Below, piece by piece: positions 48,046 to 58,243 of a DNA stretch of 64,000 nucleotides (its first letter is position 1; every line of letters begins with the position of its first letter). Both the position numbers and the translations under genes were made by a program. Origin of the DNA: Prochlorococcus sp. AG-409-A19 (GTDB lineage: Bacteria; Cyanobacteriota; Cyanobacteriia; PCC-6307; Cyanobiaceae); NCBI GenBank assembly GCA_003216155.1, contig QCJH01000007.1:1-64000 (forward strand), in the 5' to 3' direction. The notes below the pieces were generated by a model. It saw only the letters and a list, made by a program, of their open reading frames with translations. It ran no database searches and was not told the origin of the DNA.

Positions 48046-49215
48046 GTGGTGGCAGCCAAACCAAACAAGAGCCGTATGCCTGGCCTAAATACCCGAGCTA
48101 TCCATCATGGAGAAAGCTTTGCTTCTGATACCGGAACAGTAATGCCACCTATCTTCCCTAGCGCAACCTTCGCTCATGGGAATCCAGAAGGGTTTGACTA
48201 CACACGTTCAGGCAACCCAAACTTTCGTATTTTAGAATCAGTACTGGCATCAATTGAAGGTAGTAATTACTCAACAGTTTTCGGTTCTGGAGTAAGCGCT
48301 ATTACCGCTGTAGTATCTACTTTACAAGCTCAAGACCTAGTGCTATGTGAAGAGAACCTTTACGGATGCACAGTAAGGCTATTTGAACAGGTTTTCAACA
48401 AGTTTGGAGTAAATATTTCTTGGGTAGATTTCACCAAATCTTCTGCAGTTTTAGAAATAGAAAGAAAGCATCCCTCAATGATTTGGATAGAAAGTCCAAC
48501 CAATCCAATGCTTAAGGTTATTGACATAGGCTCAATATGTGAAGTCGCAACTAAAAAGGATATCCCTGTAATAGTAGACAACACATTTGCAACAGCTCTT
48601 TTGCAAAAGCCTCTGCAGCTTGGGGCGACAATCTCATTAACAAGTACCACCAAGTACATAAATGGGCATTCAGATGCTCTTGGTGGTGCAATTTGTTGTA
48701 ACGAAAAGGGTTGGGATAAGCGAATGAAATTTGCGCAAAAAGCTCTTGGCCTACAGCCTTCTCCTTTTGATTGTTGGCTTATAACTCGTGGGATCAAAAC
48801 ACTCCCAATTCGTCTCAATCAACAAATCTCAAATGCCAATGCAATTGCTGAACTCTTAGCAGAACATCCATCGGTTGATTGGGTACGCTATCCCTTTAGG
48901 TCAGATCATCCTCAACAAGCTTTGGCTATAAAACAAATGAATGCTGGTGGTGCAATCGTTACGGCAAAGCTAAAAACCAACCAAATACAAACCTATGAGT
49001 TTTGTAAAAGCCTTAAATATTTCACAATGGCAGAAAGCCTTGGTGGAATCGAAAGTCTTATATGTCATCCAGAAACAATGACCCATGCCGCCGTAGATTC
49101 TTCTACAAAAAGAAGACTAGGTATTAATGAAGGATTAATCCGTCTCTCTTTGGGATGTGAGGACTTAGTCGATCTAAGCGACGATCTCAAGAAGTCACTC
49201 GATCAACTGCAGTGA
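48046..49215 (+). CDS. Cystathionine gamma-synthase/beta-lyase family PLP enzyme
   Basis: The 389-residue protein has all Cys/Met-metabolism landmarks: TRAIHHGESFASDTGTVMPP, YTRSGNPNFRILE, ESPTNPMLKVIDI and the PLP lysine in SLTSTTKYINGHSDALGG near 206. The C-terminus carries ESLGGIESLICHPETMTH, with the HP/TH motif of the family. It acts in methionine biosynthesis by trans-sulfuration. Synthase and lyase cannot be told apart from the sequence alone. It starts at GTG and overlaps the next gene (GTGA), which encodes a second member of the family. Confidence 0.88.
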   Translation: MVAAKPNKSRMPGLNTRAIHHGESFASDTGTVMPPIFPSATFAHGNPEGFDYTRSGNPNFRILESVLASIEGSNYSTVFGSGVSAITAVVSTLQAQDLVLCEENLYGCTVRLFEQVFNKFGVNISWVDFTKSSAVLEIERKHPSMIWIESPTNPMLKVIDIGSICEVATKKDIPVIVDNTFATALLQKPLQLGATISLTSTTKYINGHSDALGGAICCNEKGWDKRMKFAQKALGLQPSPFDCWLITRGIKTLPIRLNQQISNANAIAELLAEHPSVDWVRYPFRSDHPQQALAIKQMNAGGAIVTAKLKTNQIQTYEFCKSLKYFTMAESLGGIESLICHPETMTHAAVDSSTKRRLGINEGLIRLSLGCEDLVDLSDDLKKSLDQLQ

Positions 49216-50681
49216 ACAAGCGCGACTTATTAAAAGATCCTTGTTGGAGAGAACGCGATCTTGGCCAAGCTCTCCCAGACAGTCCTCATGCAGTCTCAGT
49301 TGCCCTACCACGCTGGGAAGACGTAATTAACTATGAAGAGAAACTACCTTCTTGTCTAAATAAATTACAAGCGATTTACCCGCGTTTTGGCCTTAATCCA
49401 TTAGTCTCAGAAGTTTCCTACAAAGCTCTTTCAGGAAGTAACTTTCATGGAGGGAGTGCATGGCCATACCCCACAATAACTGCGGCAAAAAAAGCACAAG
49501 AGTTTTGTAATCGCAAGGAAAATCATGCGAAAACAATAATCAAACAGACCCTAGGTCTACCATGCCTAATAGCAGACGAAAAAGCTACTCCTTCTGCTAA
49601 AGCTTTTTGGCAACATACTGGAATAGGTGCCTCTTCTCGACTCGCTGCTATAGCACTACAGAAAGAAAAAGCTCCAACTTCTTTAGCTGGAAAGAATGCA
49701 AAAGATATTCTTAGAATTCGTATAGCTAAAATTTATAATTGCAATCCTAATCTTGTGACGCTGCATCCTTCAGGTATGGCAGCATTAAATAATGCACTAG
49801 AAGCACTAACCAAACTTTTTCCAAGAAGAGCTGCTTTGCAATTGGGATTCCCTTATGTCGATGTACTCAAACTCCCTCAAGTCATTTTTGAAGGAAGCAG
49901 TCTTGTAATCAATACAGATGTCAATAATTTTGCTTTAGAACTGGACAAGAAAAAGCCTGCAGCAGTGATAGTCGAATTACCCAGCAATCCTATGCTACAA
50001 AGTATTGATCTACCAGCAATAGCAAGCCTGGCTCATTCTCGTGGAATACCAGTCATCGCAGATGACACTATTGGTTCTGCAATAAATATTGACTGCCTTT
50101 TATATGCAGATCTGGTTTTTAGCTCATTAACAAAAAGCTTCGCTGGTAGAGGTGACATTCTTGCTGGGGCACTAGTTATCAATCCCAAGTCAAAATGGAA
50201 AAGCACATTGACTAGTTTGCTAACAGAATCGACCGCCCCACTTGCAGATGCAGATGCAGTTGCCCTAGAGGAAGTAAGTCGTGATGTACACCTCCGCGTG
50301 CAAAAACTGAATAAAGCTTGCGATTTATTGGCCCAAAGACTTTCCAATCACCAATCAGTAGCAAGAGTTCTTCACCCAGCACAATGCACAAACTTCAAAA
50401 AGCTTATGCGTCCAGATGGCGGACATGGGTGCTTGCTTTCTTTCGAGCTAAAAGGAGGGTTAGAAAAAACCAAAAGGTTTTATGACGCATTACGCCTCTG
50501 CAAAGGTCCCAGCCTTGGCACAAACTTCACATTAGTTTGTCCATATGTGTTGCTAGCTCACTACACAGAACTTGGCTGGGCTCAAGAATGTGGGGTTCCT
50601 TCGCACCTTTTGAGGGTATCAGTAGGGCTAGAAGACCCAGAAAAACTTTGGAGGAATTTTGATCTGGCCATGCAGGCCTAA
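49212..50681 (+). CDS. Second trans-sulfuration PLP enzyme (cystathionine gamma-synthase-like, long form)
   Basis: The 489-residue protein is about 100 residues longer than its neighbour because of an N-terminal extension. The family core follows: LVTLHPSGMAALNNALEAL, VIVELPSNPMLQSIDLPAI, and the PLP lysine in FSSLTKSFAGRGDILAGAL near 315. A GTG start overlaps the previous stop by 4 bases. With the 389-residue enzyme and cysK it forms a sulfur amino-acid gene cluster, and the two PLP enzymes may catalyse successive steps (synthase and lyase). Confidence 0.85.
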   Translation: MNKRDLLKDPCWRERDLGQALPDSPHAVSVALPRWEDVINYEEKLPSCLNKLQAIYPRFGLNPLVSEVSYKALSGSNFHGGSAWPYPTITAAKKAQEFCNRKENHAKTIIKQTLGLPCLIADEKATPSAKAFWQHTGIGASSRLAAIALQKEKAPTSLAGKNAKDILRIRIAKIYNCNPNLVTLHPSGMAALNNALEALTKLFPRRAALQLGFPYVDVLKLPQVIFEGSSLVINTDVNNFALELDKKKPAAVIVELPSNPMLQSIDLPAIASLAHSRGIPVIADDTIGSAINIDCLLYADLVFSSLTKSFAGRGDILAGALVINPKSKWKSTLTSLLTESTAPLADADAVALEEVSRDVHLRVQKLNKACDLLAQRLSNHQSVARVLHPAQCTNFKKLMRPDGGHGCLLSFELKGGLEKTKRFYDALRLCKGPSLGTNFTLVCPYVLLAHYTELGWAQECGVPSHLLRVSVGLEDPEKLWRNFDLAMQA

Positions 50682-50776
50682 GTCAAGGATCTCATTTCAT
50701 CGACATCACATCAATTAAAAACAATCACCAATCCAACTAAATTCCGGCTAATTATTAGATCACCCCAAATCAACAC

Positions 50777-51763
50777 ATGTCCAAAATTTACGACGACAAC
50801 AGTTTTGCCATTGGCAACACTCCTCTGGTGAAACTTCACTCAGTCACCAAAAATGCAAAAGCGACTGTTCTGGCAAAAATTGAAGGTCGTAACCCTGCCT
50901 ATAGCGTCAAATGTCGTATAGGAGCCAACATGATATGGGACGCAGAAAAGCGAGGGGTTTTAAATAAAGATCATGTGATTGTAGAACCAACATCAGGGAA
51001 TACAGGAATTGCTCTTGCGTTTACAGCTGCAGCTCGTGGGTACAAATTAATTCTCACCATGCCGGAATCCATGTCTATAGAACGTAGACGTGTCATGGCT
51101 GTTTTAGGCGCAGAACTAGTTCTGACGGAAGCATCAAAAGGCATGCCAGGTGCAATTGCAAAAGCGAAAGAAATTGTAGAAAGTTCTCCTGACAAGTACT
51201 TCATGCCAGGGCAATTTGAAAACCCTGCAAATCCAGAAATTCATTTCAAAACCACTGGTCCAGAAATCTGGAATGACTGCGATGGCTCAATTGATGTGTT
51301 AGTTGCTGGTGTAGGTACTGGTGGGACAATCACCGGAGTATCCAGATATATAAAACAAGAAAAAGGTAAATCAATCACTTCCGTCGCTGTAGAGCCTACA
51401 CATAGCCCCGTCATTACTCAAACCCTAAATAATGATGAGATAAAGCCAGGCCCTCACAAAATCCAGGGAATAGGAGCAGGCTTTATTCCTAAAAATCTCG
51501 ACCTTTCATTAGTGGACAGCGTGGAGCAAGTAACCAATGAAGAATCTGTAGAAATGGCATTACGCTTAGCCCAAGAAGAAGGACTTTTAGTTGGCATTTC
51601 TTGCGGGGCTGCTGTTTCTGCCGCAGTTCGCCTAGCAGAGAAAGAAGAATTTGCAGGCAAAACAATTGTGGTCATACTGCCTGATATGGCTGAGCGTTAC
51701 CTTTCTTCTGTTCTCTTCGAGTCTGTTCCTACTGGAATCATTCAAAAGCCTGAACCTGCCTGA
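50777..51763 (+). CDS. cysK: Cysteine synthase A (O-acetylserine sulfhydrylase)
   Basis: A full-length 328-residue fold-type II PLP enzyme that makes cysteine from O-acetylserine and sulfide. It has IGNTPLVKL (12-20), the PLP lysine Lys45 in [12 protein letters not shown], the substrate loop [11 protein letters not shown] near 72, and the phosphate cup GTGGTITG near 177. Cys for Asp after the lysine is usual in cyanobacterial forms. Its last 22 bases overlap the end of queA on the other strand, where CCTGCC/GGCAGG forms a hairpin. Confidence 0.95.
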   Translation: MSKIYDDNSFAIGNTPLVKLHSVTKNAKATVLAKIEGRNPAYSVKCRIGANMIWDAEKRGVLNKDHVIVEPTSGNTGIALAFTAAARGYKLILTMPESMSIERRRVMAVLGAELVLTEASKGMPGAIAKAKEIVESSPDKYFMPGQFENPANPEIHFKTTGPEIWNDCDGSIDVLVAGVGTGGTITGVSRYIKQEKGKSITSVAVEPTHSPVITQTLNNDEIKPGPHKIQGIGAGFIPKNLDLSLVDSVEQVTNEESVEMALRLAQEEGLLVGISCGAAVSAAVRLAEKEEFAGKTIVVILPDMAERYLSSVLFESVPTGIIQKPEPA

Positions 51764-52869
51764 GGGCAGGCTTCACGCAAAACTACATTTGGGGAAATCC
51801 ACATTGCATCTCCATATGAAAAAAAACGATAATTAAGACTAATAGCCTTGTTATACAAGGCTATTAGTCTTTTCCTTCCAATAAGTGCACTAACAAGAAG
51901 TAATAAGGAACTTTTCGGCAGATGAAAGTTAGTCAACAAACCATCAACCACTAAAAATCTATACCCAGGTCTTATAACCAGATCAACATTTCCTCTCATA
52001 GCCTTTAAACGTCCATTCCCCAATAAGGCTGCTCCTTCAAGAGCCCTAACACTAGTAGTACCTACTGCTATAACCCTTCCACCTCGACTACGACAGTCCT
52101 CAACAGCCTTTACGACGTTTTCTCTAACCTCAACCCATTCGCTATGAAGCTGCAATTTTGACAAGTCCTCAATCTCAACTGGTCGAAAAGTACCCAGCCC
52201 TACATGCAGGGTTACCTTCACCTGATCAATGCCCTTTTGATTAAGAGCTTCAAGAAGCTCATCACTTAAATGCAAACCAGCAGTTGGAGCTGCCACTGCC
52301 CCAGGTCGAACTGCATAACGAGTTTGATAACGCTCTGCATCATTCGGGTTATGCCTCTCTATATATGGAGGCAAAGGAACTTCTCCATAACGAAGTAGCA
52401 ATGGTTCTATCTGTTCAGCATTCTCATAAGAGCTAGGAAACTGAATCAGACGACCCCCGGTTTCTTGATCAATATCAATGACTTTTAAATTAACTGGATC
52501 TTGCTCAAGCGCTTCTAACCACAAATTATCTCCTGGCCTTAAACGCTTTGCTGGTCTTGCTAAGCACAACCAACAACCTCCCCCTCGTGGCTCAAGCACT
52601 AACAACTCTGCTAATCCACCACCAGCAAGTCGAACTCGTAACCTCGCCTGCAACACACGAGTGTCATTCATTACAAGCAAATCTCCTGACCTCAACTCAT
52701 TCAAAAAATCCCATACTTTTAAATGTCTTGATGCAGAAAGGTCTTCCTTCTCTGTTTCAACAATTAATAATCTTGCAGAATGACGAGGTTCAACCGGGGC
52801 TTGTGCAATTTGTTTAGGATCAAGCCTATAGTCATATGAACTGAGAAAAGAGTCTTGAGGATCCAGCAA
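51742..52869 (-). CDS. queA: S-adenosylmethionine:tRNA ribosyltransferase-isomerase QueA
   Basis: A complete 375-residue enzyme that converts preQ1 in tRNA to epoxyqueuosine with SAM as ribosyl donor. Family blocks are [82 protein letters not shown] and [12 protein letters not shown]. The C-terminal tail overlaps the cysK end convergently. Confidence 0.96.
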   Translation of the reverse strand: MLDPQDSFLSSYDYRLDPKQIAQAPVEPRHSARLLIVETEKEDLSASRHLKVWDFLNELRSGDLLVMNDTRVLQARLRVRLAGGGLAELLVLEPRGGGCWLCLARPAKRLRPGDNLWLEALEQDPVNLKVIDIDQETGGRLIQFPSSYENAEQIEPLLLRYGEVPLPPYIERHNPNDAERYQTRYAVRPGAVAAPTAGLHLSDELLEALNQKGIDQVKVTLHVGLGTFRPVEIEDLSKLQLHSEWVEVRENVVKAVEDCRSRGGRVIAVGTTSVRALEGAALLGNGRLKAMRGNVDLVIRPGYRFLVVDGLLTNFHLPKSSLLLLVSALIGRKRLIALYNKAISLNYRFFSYGDAMWISPNVVLREACPQAGSGF

Positions 52870-52940
52870 TTTAATTAGAGCAAGATGAAGCAGAAAACAA
52901 ACAAATGAAGAAAAAGTTTTACATACCTAAAAGCTCTTAA

Positions 52941-54314
52941 TTAAGAAGAAAGTGTATCTGGACGATTCTCAATTATATCAGCAAGATCTTTAAGAAAAGC
53001 AGCCCCATGAGCACCATAAACCAGCCGATGATCGGCAGTTAAATTTACCTGCATCTGCCTTTTAACAGAAATCGAACCATCTTTATTGGCTAAAACAGTT
53101 GGTCTTGATGCAGCAACAGCAAGGATTGCACCAGTACCAGGTGGGAGAATTGCATCAAATCTATCAACTCCAAACATTCCAAGGTTTGAAAGGGTAAAAG
53201 TACCAGTGCTGTATTCCTCAGGTTTTAACTGCTTACTTCGAGAGCGTTTCACCAAATCCGACCATTGTCTAGAAAGCTCTAACAGATTTGTAGTGTCTGC
53301 ATTCTGAAGAACTGGTGTAATCAATCCTCCATCTTCCATTGCAACTGCCACTGCAACATTTACCTGTGCTGGATAAACCATACCTTTAGGACTACATGAA
53401 GCATTTACTTGAGGATGATTAGCAAGTGTAATTCCAACAGCCTTAGCAAGTAAGGCTGTCATAGTTACTCCATTTGGTTTAACTGTCTTATAAAAAGAAT
53501 CAAGTTTATCTGTAGTAATTGAATATCCAACTCTGAAACATGGAACCACCAAACTTGCTTCCATATTTCTATTTACAGCCTCTTGCAAAGTATTAAAAGG
53601 AACCGTTTCTCCTGGCTTGCCAAAACTTTGTCCTGGCGAAGTTAACGTTGTTTTTGATTTATTTTTTTTATTAGAGCTCGAAGCTTCAGAAATGCTGGTT
53701 TCTAAAGCAGGAGCATTACTTTCAGCTATCCAAGGAACACTAATTGGTTCTCCTATTGCCCTCATTACATCCTCAGCCTGGATACGGCCATGAGGGCCTG
53801 TCCCAAAAACTGCTGCTAAATCAACCCCCCTCTGTAGGGCTAATTTCTTCGCGCGCGGAGTAGCAACTATCCGACCTGTATTAACAACCGGGAGAGATGA
53901 TGGGGAGGGGACGGGTTCTGAAGAACTTTGATTTGTCCCACCATCTGCTTTAAAGGGATCAACCTCAGGCGCTACATCTACTTTCGGCTGCACTATGGGC
54001 TCAGATGAAGCCTTCGCTGGAGAAGCAGGAGATTTGGCTTGAACTACAGCAATCTCCTCTTCAGTTTCCACAATCAACCCAATTGTCTCTCCTACTGGCG
54101 CTGTACTACCTTCTGGCATCAACACCACAGCAAGATAGCCATCCTGAAAAGACTCAACATCCATATCTGCCTTGTCAGATTCCACTACCAGGACTGGCTC
54201 ACCACGTCCAACCTTGTCACCAGGTCCCTTGAGCCATTCCACGATCTTGCCCTCCGTCATAGTGGAACTCAGGGCAGGCATAAATATGTCGTGTGTTGCC
54301 AAAGCCTTCTCCAA
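52941..54314 (-). CDS. pdhC: Pyruvate dehydrogenase E2 (dihydrolipoamide acetyltransferase)
   Basis: A 457-residue multidomain E2. One lipoyl domain has its lysine in VVESDKADMDVES near 48. A Pro/Ala-rich linker follows. The E1/E3-binding domain ATPRAKKLALQRGVDLAAVFGTGPHGRI is near 152-179, and the catalytic domain runs from about 240. The active-site motif reads LTADHRLVYGAHGAAF; Tyr in place of the Asp of DHRxxDG is the usual cyanobacterial/chloroplast form. It transfers acetyl groups to CoA, feeding fatty-acid synthesis and the TCA branch. Confidence 0.93.
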   Translation of the reverse strand: MEKALATHDIFMPALSSTMTEGKIVEWLKGPGDKVGRGEPVLVVESDKADMDVESFQDGYLAVVLMPEGSTAPVGETIGLIVETEEEIAVVQAKSPASPAKASSEPIVQPKVDVAPEVDPFKADGGTNQSSSEPVPSPSSLPVVNTGRIVATPRAKKLALQRGVDLAAVFGTGPHGRIQAEDVMRAIGEPISVPWIAESNAPALETSISEASSSNKKNKSKTTLTSPGQSFGKPGETVPFNTLQEAVNRNMEASLVVPCFRVGYSITTDKLDSFYKTVKPNGVTMTALLAKAVGITLANHPQVNASCSPKGMVYPAQVNVAVAVAMEDGGLITPVLQNADTTNLLELSRQWSDLVKRSRSKQLKPEEYSTGTFTLSNLGMFGVDRFDAILPPGTGAILAVAASRPTVLANKDGSISVKRQMQVNLTADHRLVYGAHGAAFLKDLADIIENRPDTLSS

Positions 54315-54370
54315 ATGGGCTTAGTTAAGACAATTTTAAAGACCTGTTGTCCAAGCAGGCAGAAAGATAA

Positions 54371-54817
54371 TCAACCCTGCTGAATCTCTTCAACTATTCC
54401 ATCCCTTACAAGAACAGAAACTTGCATTTTGCTAACTAAATTATCCCCAACTGTTAAGTCACAAAAACTTTCGATCTGTCCTTGCTCGACAATTTGCTCC
54501 ATTTCCAAATCGCGGACTTGGACCTGTTGCTGAAGCAAGTTTCTTTTCTGCTCTTCGAGCTCAGCACGTTTAGCTGCTACCTGCTGCTGGACTTGAGCGA
54601 CCTGCTCCTGCACTCGAGGGTCAAGAGGATTAGCACTCTGACTACGTACCTCATCAACCACTTGCTGTCCTTCCTGCTCCAACTGAGCCAACTGCTGATC
54701 TGCTGTAGAAATTGCATTGCTTAACTCCCTCTCTGCCTCCTCTTTCCAAGCAGGAGTTACTACTGCACGAACATTGATCGAACGCTTAATAGATAAAGAA
54801 GAATTGCCGTCAGGCAT
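54371..54817 (-). CDS. YlqD-like coiled-coil protein
   Basis: A 148-residue protein with an N-terminal strand (LSIKRSINVRAVVTPAWKEEAE), a long Gln/Glu-rich coiled coil (about 25-110) and a short C-terminal beta part (LTVGDNLVSKMQVSVLVRDGIVEEI). This is the YlqD family pattern; the function is unknown. It lies between E2 and the acyl-ACP synthetase on the same strand. Confidence 0.75.
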   Translation of the reverse strand: MPDGNSSLSIKRSINVRAVVTPAWKEEAERELSNAISTADQQLAQLEQEGQQVVDEVRSQSANPLDPRVQEQVAQVQQQVAAKRAELEEQKRNLLQQQVQVRDLEMEQIVEQGQIESFCDLTVGDNLVSKMQVSVLVRDGIVEEIQQG

Positions 54818-54888
54818 AAAAAAATCGCATCGGCATTAAGAGTCTCAGCCAGAACCGTTCTGGTCAACTAAAAAACCATCTTTGTTGG

Positions 54889-56892
54889 TCATAAGCCATA
54901 AATAGCAGCAATAGAACCTTCATCCCTAGCTGCAATTTTTCCACGTCGCTGCTTCAGAGTCTGAGTAAGTAATCCGTTCTCAATAGTGAAAGGAGCTACA
55001 AAAGCTAGCCCAGCAATCCTCTCATCCCCACGACTGCCTGAACGATTAGCAAGAACTTTATTCAACTCTCCACGGAGAGCCTTTCTAATTTTCTCATCGC
55101 CAGGATATCCACCTAGATCTTCAGATACATCTACGCCTTTAGCTTTGGCCCAAAGAAAAATTGCCGAGAAATTAGGCACCACTAAAGCTCCCAATTGCCT
55201 TTGATCCTGGCCAACTAACATCACCTGATCAAGAAGTTCACATGAGACAAGAGCTTCTTCCAGAGGACCAGGCTCAATATTTTCTCCATTACTCAAGACA
55301 ATGGTGTCTTTAGATCTTCCGGTAAGAACTAAAGAACCATCAGGTAACAACATTCCTAAATCACCTGTGTCAAACCAACCGTCTTTATCTAGTACTTTTG
55401 CAGTGGCTTCAGGCTTACCCAGATATCCAGACATAACTTGAGGACCTTTAACCAAAACAAGTCCACGCTCACGAAACATTCTCGGAGCAAGCGTTTCAGG
55501 GTCAACAATCCGAAACTCTGTTTCAGGCAAAGGGGGGCCGGAAGTTCCACGAATATTTCTCCATGGCCTCCTACAGCTAACAACAGGGCTGGTTTCAGTA
55601 AGGCCATACCCAACTAGCAATTCAACCCCTACAGCCTCAAAAAACTCATCAACATGAGGGGCTATTGCACCTCCACCATTAATAGGATATTTCAGCCTTC
55701 CGCCAGATAGCAGTTTTAAAACTTTAGGCCACAAAATAACCTTCGCCAGAGCGTGTAAAGGCCAACGAGACCCTGCCTCTAACAAAGCAAACAACCTGTC
55801 TAAAGGCATTACTGGTTCTAAAAGTAATTCACGAAACTTTCTCCAGGCTTTTCTTTGAGCAGAACTATTTGAAAGAGCTTTTCTTAAAAGATTTTGCTTC
55901 CATGGATGCATTCCCTTCAAAGCATCTTCAAAACCACCTTGTATTGCCTCCCAAAGCCTAGGAACTGTGGCCATCACAATTGGGCGGACCTTCGGGAGAT
56001 CAATCTTTAACTGCTTAATAGTTGTATAACTCTGGGTACAAGCACAAGAAAAAAAGTAGTACTCAGCGCTTCGCTCATAAGCATGCCAAATCGGGAGAAC
56101 ACTCAACACAGCAGATCCTGGAGGTGGGAACGCAACACATGCGAGTGACTTCATTTGGTGCAGAAGATTTGCATGACTTAATGGCACACCTTTGGGCTGG
56201 CCAGTAGTCCCAGAGGTATAAAGAATGGTTGCCACTGAGGCGGCTGCGGAAGCTGGACCCCTTTCTTGCATGGGATCCAACTTTCGCTTCCCAATACCAG
56301 CAGAAATAAATTCCTCCCAACCAATTACACCTTCTGAGGGGGGCCCTTCTAACTGAAGAACAAGCTTGAGGTTTCTTTGCTGCTTTTCTGAAACTGCAAG
56401 CTTTCTCCATAGTTCAGCTGTTTGTATTACGAGAGCCACCGCACCAGAATCTTCAAGAATGTATCGAAGTTCCTCTACCGGAGCAGATGCGCCTCTGACA
56501 GCATCTGCCGCACCTGCTCTCATCAACCCTTGATCTGCCACAAGCCAACGAGGACTATTTTCAGAAAAAAGGGCGACCACATCTCCTTTCTCTATCCCAA
56601 AGCTATGAAAAGAAACCGCAGCTGTTGAAATTCGCTCAGCCAATTCCGAATAGGAATGCTTTTCTGGATGAGCTGCATACGGAGCCTCTAAGGCAAGAAC
56701 CTGCCCATAATTACAAGCAAGCCAAGGCCATATCTGATCTACACGGCCAAATTCATCCAAAAATTTGCGCTTAGCCAGAGCTGCTTTTTCTTTTGGATGC
56801 GAACGCCAAAAGGATTTCGCCAAAATCTTTCTGAATCTCTGAGTACTTTCTAAAGCCAAAACATTCCTTTTAGATAGTTTCAGAGTTATCAC
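54889..56892 (-). CDS. aas: Acyl-ACP synthetase / long-chain fatty acid-CoA ligase
   Basis: A 667-residue AMP-forming enzyme. It carries the P-loop ILYTSGTTGQPKGVPLSHANL near 217-237, LSVLPIWHAYERSAEYYFF, VGYGLTETSPVVSCRRP (A5), GWFDTGDLG (A7) and LTGRSKDTIVLSNGENIEP (A8). The length and the long inserted segment around 300-380 match cyanobacterial Aas, which re-activates free fatty acids released from membranes. The C-terminal catalytic Lys region (LLTQTLKQRRGKI) is present. The N-terminus (MITLKLSKRN) may be slightly long. Confidence 0.92.
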   Translation of the reverse strand: MITLKLSKRNVLALESTQRFRKILAKSFWRSHPKEKAALAKRKFLDEFGRVDQIWPWLACNYGQVLALEAPYAAHPEKHSYSELAERISTAAVSFHSFGIEKGDVVALFSENSPRWLVADQGLMRAGAADAVRGASAPVEELRYILEDSGAVALVIQTAELWRKLAVSEKQQRNLKLVLQLEGPPSEGVIGWEEFISAGIGKRKLDPMQERGPASAAASVATILYTSGTTGQPKGVPLSHANLLHQMKSLACVAFPPPGSAVLSVLPIWHAYERSAEYYFFSCACTQSYTTIKQLKIDLPKVRPIVMATVPRLWEAIQGGFEDALKGMHPWKQNLLRKALSNSSAQRKAWRKFRELLLEPVMPLDRLFALLEAGSRWPLHALAKVILWPKVLKLLSGGRLKYPINGGGAIAPHVDEFFEAVGVELLVGYGLTETSPVVSCRRPWRNIRGTSGPPLPETEFRIVDPETLAPRMFRERGLVLVKGPQVMSGYLGKPEATAKVLDKDGWFDTGDLGMLLPDGSLVLTGRSKDTIVLSNGENIEPGPLEEALVSCELLDQVMLVGQDQRQLGALVVPNFSAIFLWAKAKGVDVSEDLGGYPGDEKIRKALRGELNKVLANRSGSRGDERIAGLAFVAPFTIENGLLTQTLKQRRGKIAARDEGSIAAIYGL

Positions 56893-56916
56893 TACTAACT
56901 CTTCAGAAACAAATCC

Positions 56917-57657
56917 TTAAGGGATTTCAAAGCAATCCTTCTTCTCGAAAATCAAGCCTAGACGCACCGCAATGCAATTTCTTAAAAGAGGTTGTACATC
57001 GCACACCCTTAATCCTGGTATCCATTGATTTAAACGTCCAACTGAATGACCAACCAAACCACAGGGCACAACGGCCTTAAAACCTTCTAAATCACAATCA
57101 ATATTCAATGCTAATCCATGCTGAGTGATCCAACGCCGGCATCCCACACCTATTGCAGCGACCTTAATACCATCCAACCAAATACCTGTGAGGCCTTGAA
57201 TCCTTTGCCCCTTTAAACCCAAAAGAGCAAGAACATCAATCAAAACTTGCTCTAATTGGCGTAAATACCAATTTAAGTCGGTTTTATGACGATGAAGGTT
57301 AAGAACTGGATAAGCAATCAACTGTCCTGGCAAATGATGAGTCACTTCACCACCACGATCTATTCGGTGTAACTCGAACGAAGGGTCTTTGGGGTTAAAC
57401 AAAAGGTTCTTCTCACTAGCACCTCTTCCCAGCGTGTAACAAATTTCATGCTGCAAAAGCCATACCGCTTCAGGTAGATGTGCTTCAAAAAGCATTCTGC
57501 GTTGCCAAGTGCGCTGCCAATTCCAGGCAATCTCAAATGGAACCAAATGATTTGGCTCAAAAAGAAAAGCCTGCGAAAGCTGTTCTAATGAGGCCGTTTT
57601 AACTAAGTTGCTCATATCAATAGGCACCGGAGGGATGCCATGAAGCTGCTGATCCAT
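56917..57657 (-). CDS. lipB: Octanoyl-ACP:protein N-octanoyltransferase LipB
   Basis: A 246-residue LipB that moves octanoyl from ACP to lipoyl domains, such as that of the nearby E2. Motifs are [15 protein letters not shown], the [20 protein letters not shown] block (RGGxxTxHxPGQ) and [22 protein letters not shown] with the catalytic Lys. The usual catalytic Cys position reads VVPCGLVG. The ATG at 57657 overlaps the divergent lrtA gene by 18 bases; the ATG at 57615 (MSNLVKT) would avoid the overlap and is equally plausible. Confidence 0.93.
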   Translation of the reverse strand: MDQQLHGIPPVPIDMSNLVKTASLEQLSQAFLFEPNHLVPFEIAWNWQRTWQRRMLFEAHLPEAVWLLQHEICYTLGRGASEKNLLFNPKDPSFELHRIDRGGEVTHHLPGQLIAYPVLNLHRHKTDLNWYLRQLEQVLIDVLALLGLKGQRIQGLTGIWLDGIKVAAIGVGCRRWITQHGLALNIDCDLEGFKAVVPCGLVGHSVGRLNQWIPGLRVCDVQPLLRNCIAVRLGLIFEKKDCFEIP

Positions 57658-58227
57658 GGTCGAAATCTTGAAATAACAACTGCTATTCGCGAATACACTC
57701 AGTCAAAACTAGAAAGAGCAGTCCATCATTTTGCTGAAATGGTTCAAGAAGCTGATGTTCATCTTTCTGTGGCCAAAAATCCTCGTGTTCCTCTTCAGAC
57801 TGCAGAAGTTACCGTTTTTGCAAGTGGGACTATCATCAGAGCACAAGAACGTAGTGAAAATCTCTACGCAAGCATTGACTTAGTTGCCAGCAAACTCTCA
57901 CGCCAGCTGCGCCGCTACAAAGAACGTCATAGCGACCATCACCATAGTCCAGGTCATCGAGCATCAATCACACCAACAACTGAAGCAGTCATTGAAGAAT
58001 CTTCTGTTGACGGATCACTTATTCAGGGCAAGGAGGTACACCTCCCTAACCCAGGGATTCGTCGCAAATACTTCAAAATGCTGCCTATGAGCGTTAATGA
58101 AGCAAGAAACCAGTTGGATCTTATAGACCACGATTTTTATCTCTTTCGTGAAAAAGAAAGTGGTGAACTACAAGTGATCTATCGAAGGAATCATGGTGGT
58201 TATGGGTTAATCCAAGCTAAAGAATGA
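57640..58227 (+). CDS. hpf: Long ribosome hibernation-promoting factor (light-repressed LrtA type)
   Basis: A 195-residue long-form HPF. The N-terminal beta-alpha domain binds the 30S decoding site ([31 protein letters not shown]). A variable linker with a His-rich stretch follows, then the C-terminal dimerisation domain ([51 protein letters not shown]). In cyanobacteria the orthologue lrtA is induced in the dark and dimerises idle ribosomes. It is divergent from lipB and 16 bases before deoC. Confidence 0.94.
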   Translation: MKLLIHGRNLEITTAIREYTQSKLERAVHHFAEMVQEADVHLSVAKNPRVPLQTAEVTVFASGTIIRAQERSENLYASIDLVASKLSRQLRRYKERHSDHHHSPGHRASITPTTEAVIEESSVDGSLIQGKEVHLPNPGIRRKYFKMLPMSVNEARNQLDLIDHDFYLFREKESGELQVIYRRNHGGYGLIQAKE

Positions 58228-58243
58228 ATCAAAAATAATTTCC

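Noticed and set aside
51840..51866. A perfect 11-bp dyad (TAATAGCCTTG / CAAGGCTATTA)
   Set aside because: It lies well inside queA and encodes the conserved [10 protein letters not shown] segment; without a T-run or regulatory position it is probably chance.
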